From a bacterium (GTDB lineage Bacteria; UBP14; UBA6098; B30-G16), in NCBI GenBank assembly GCA_027064665.1, contig JAMOPH010000359.1, positions 1 through 7,352 on the forward strand: a stretch of 7,352 nt of DNA, given 5' to 3'. Of this stretch, positions 6,871 through 7,352 are shown piece by piece (the stretch's first letter is position 1; every line of letters starts with the position of its first letter). The position numbers were made by a program, and so were the translations under genes. Under the pieces are notes generated by a model that was given only the letters and a program-made list of their open reading frames with translations, made no database searches and had not been told where the DNA came from.

Positions 6871-6899
6871 TTGCGCCCGCGGGGGAATGTCCTTATTCT
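6871..6899 (+). promoter_or_regulatory. Putative promoter of tRNA-Leu
   Basis: TTGCGC at 6871-6876, 17 bp, then TATTCT at 6894-6899. The box ends 15 bases before the mature tRNA 5' end at 6915, leaving a short 5' leader for RNase P removal. It is back to back with the minus-strand promoter at 6809-6837. Confidence 0.5.
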
Positions 6900-6914
6900 T
6901 TTTATCAGGAGAGT

Positions 6915-6999
6915 GCCGGGATGGCGGAACTGGCAGACGCAGAGGACTTAAAATCCTCTGGGCTTTGTGCCCGTGCGGGTTCAAGTCCCGCTCCCGGCA
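6915..6999 (+). tRNA. tRNA-Leu (anticodon UAA)
   Basis: A complete 85-nt cloverleaf with a long variable arm. Acceptor stem GCCGGGA (6915-6921) pairs with TCCCGGC (6992-6998), with discriminator A at 6999. The D arm is closed by GCG/CGC and its loop contains GG. Anticodon stem GAGGA (6942-6946) and TCCTC (6954-6958) enclose loop CTTAAAA, putting TAA at 6949-6951. The variable arm is GGGC-TTTGT-GCCC (6960-6972). T arm: GCGGG, loop TTCAAGT (6980-6986), CCCGC. The long variable arm, discriminator A and anticodon all fit Leu reading UUA/UUG. No CCA is encoded, so it must be added by the nucleotidyltransferase. The last 20 nt are duplicated 120 bp downstream. Confidence 0.97.
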
Positions 7000-7220
7000 A
7001 AATTTTATTTCTGCGCAGAAACTGATGGGTTGGAGTGATTTTTGGCAGTTCTCGCATAAATTCGGACTTGAACCCGTAATAAAGCGGGGGCAATGCCCCT
7101 TCAAGTCCCGCTCCCGGCAAAATTTTATTTCTGCGCGCATATTAAAAGTTCGGGTTAATGTTTATAATTTTCGTGCCAATCTGGGCTTGAACCCGCAATA
7201 AAGTGGGGGGGCAGTGCCCC
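6980..7220 (+). repeat. Two diverged ~120-bp tandem units, each starting with the tRNA-Leu 3' end
   Basis: A 37-bp block at 6980-7016 is repeated exactly at 7100-7136. It starts at the first T-loop base of the tRNA, covers its last 20 nt and adds 17 nt of flank. The middles of the units have diverged, but both end alike: CTTGAACCCG at 7067-7076 and 7186-7195, then AATAAAG, a G-run and GGGGCA[A/G]TGCCCC (ending at 7099 and 7220). Unit 1 is 120 bp and unit 2 is 121 bp. A following TTTCA may be the start of a lost third unit. Any frame translated across this region is not taken as a gene. Confidence 0.85.
7008..7021. repeat. 14-bp perfect palindrome just after tRNA-Leu
   Basis: TTTCTGCGCAGAAA reads the same on both strands and sits 9 bases after the mature tRNA end. 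It may be a 3' processing hairpin or a binding site; no T-tract follows it, so it is not a standard terminator. The second repeat unit carries only the left half (TTTCTGCGC). Confidence 0.6.
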
Positions 7221-7262
7221 TTTCACTGATTTTCGTGGAAATCGTCCGGAAAGGATTAACGG

Positions 7263-7291
7263 TTGCAAATTTTGTCCGTGTGGATTATTCT
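7263..7291 (+). promoter_or_regulatory. Putative promoter of the right-edge gene
   Basis: TTGCAA at 7263-7268, 17 bp, then TATTCT at 7286-7291, the same -10 box and spacing as the tRNA promoter. A transcript from here would have a leader of about 25-30 nt that includes GAGGGGG at 7314-7320. Confidence 0.5.
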
Positions 7292-7324
7292 AAAGATGCC
7301 GCACAGTGCAATTGAGGGGGCAGT

Positions 7325-7352
7325 ATGGCTTACGAACTGAACTACACACACA
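7325..7352 (+). CDS. Start of an unidentified gene, 3' truncated by the window end
   Basis: ATG at 7325 opens a frame reading MAYELNYTH before the window ends. The ribosome binding site GAGGGGG at 7314-7320 lies four bases upstream and a promoter-like pair lies at 7263-7291, so a real start is likely. Nine residues are too few to name a family. Confidence 0.55.

Noticed and set aside
6980..7136. Two-repeat CRISPR array
   Set aside because: Only two 37-bp copies, the spacing (about 83 bp) is too long for spacers, the repeat is tRNA-derived, and no cas genes are present.
6829..7140. A 103-codon minus-strand frame antisense to tRNA-Leu
   Set aside because: It is the complement of the tRNA and its duplicated tail; the AEIKFCRERDL repeat is a translation of the tRNA 3' end. 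No ribosome binding site was identified.
6722..7201. A 159-codon plus-strand frame crossing the TldE promoter, the tRNA and the repeats
   Set aside because: It runs through a tRNA gene and two promoters, and its internal repeat (KSRSRQNFISA) is just the translated tRNA tail. The repeat's DNA and RNA structure explain it better. An rtT-like overlapping peptide cannot be fully excluded.

Overview
The window looks like chromosomal DNA from a Gram-negative (two-membrane) bacterium, probably uncultivated. Evidence for two membranes is a C-terminal outer-membrane beta-barrel fragment ending in Phe and an EnvC-like periplasmic LytM protein. The histidine kinase has an H-box of the HQLGTP type rather than HELRTP, which I associate with Bacteroidetes/FCB-group and related candidate phyla. 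That lineage guess is inference only. Coding regions favour G or C in third positions and gaps are AT-richer. No transposase, integrase, phage gene, CRISPR array or toxin-antitoxin pair is visible.

Layout, left to right. (1) 1-554: the end of an outer-membrane beta-barrel gene, cut by the window edge. (2) 555-771: an AT-rich gap with an exact 15-bp tandem duplication and a promoter. (3) 772-2846: a LeuC/aconitase-family [4Fe-4S] hydro-lyase large subunit whose stop codon overlaps the possible start of a Sir2 deacylase. (4) 2874-3971: an EnvC-like murein hydrolase activator, 27 bp after the sirtuin, possibly in the same transcript. (5) 3983-5276: a separately promoted two-TM sensor histidine kinase without a response regulator, followed by a probable intrinsic terminator. 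(6) 5424-6782, minus strand: a TldE/PmbA-type TldD-family protein, convergent with the kinase. (7) 6871-7220: a tRNA-Leu(UAA) gene, divergent from the TldE gene, followed by two diverged ~120-bp tandem units that each begin with the last 20 nt of the tRNA. (8) 7325-7352: the first nine codons of another gene with its own promoter and ribosome binding site.

Functional links between neighbours are limited. The hydro-lyase and sirtuin probably share a transcript; a class III sirtuin could remove acyl groups from metabolic enzymes, but the pairing is inference. The envelope proteins (barrel, EnvC-like factor, sensor kinase) are not an obvious pathway. The two points most worth following are the tRNA-tail tandem repeat, which resembles the arrangement described downstream of E. 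coli tyrT, and the hydro-lyase, which keeps its Fe-S cysteines but appears to have replaced two canonical catalytic histidines.

Five putative promoters share a TTGnnn, 16-17 bp, TAnnnT layout with a -10 box unlike TATAAT at its centre. No familiar, complete novel defence or mobile system is present.
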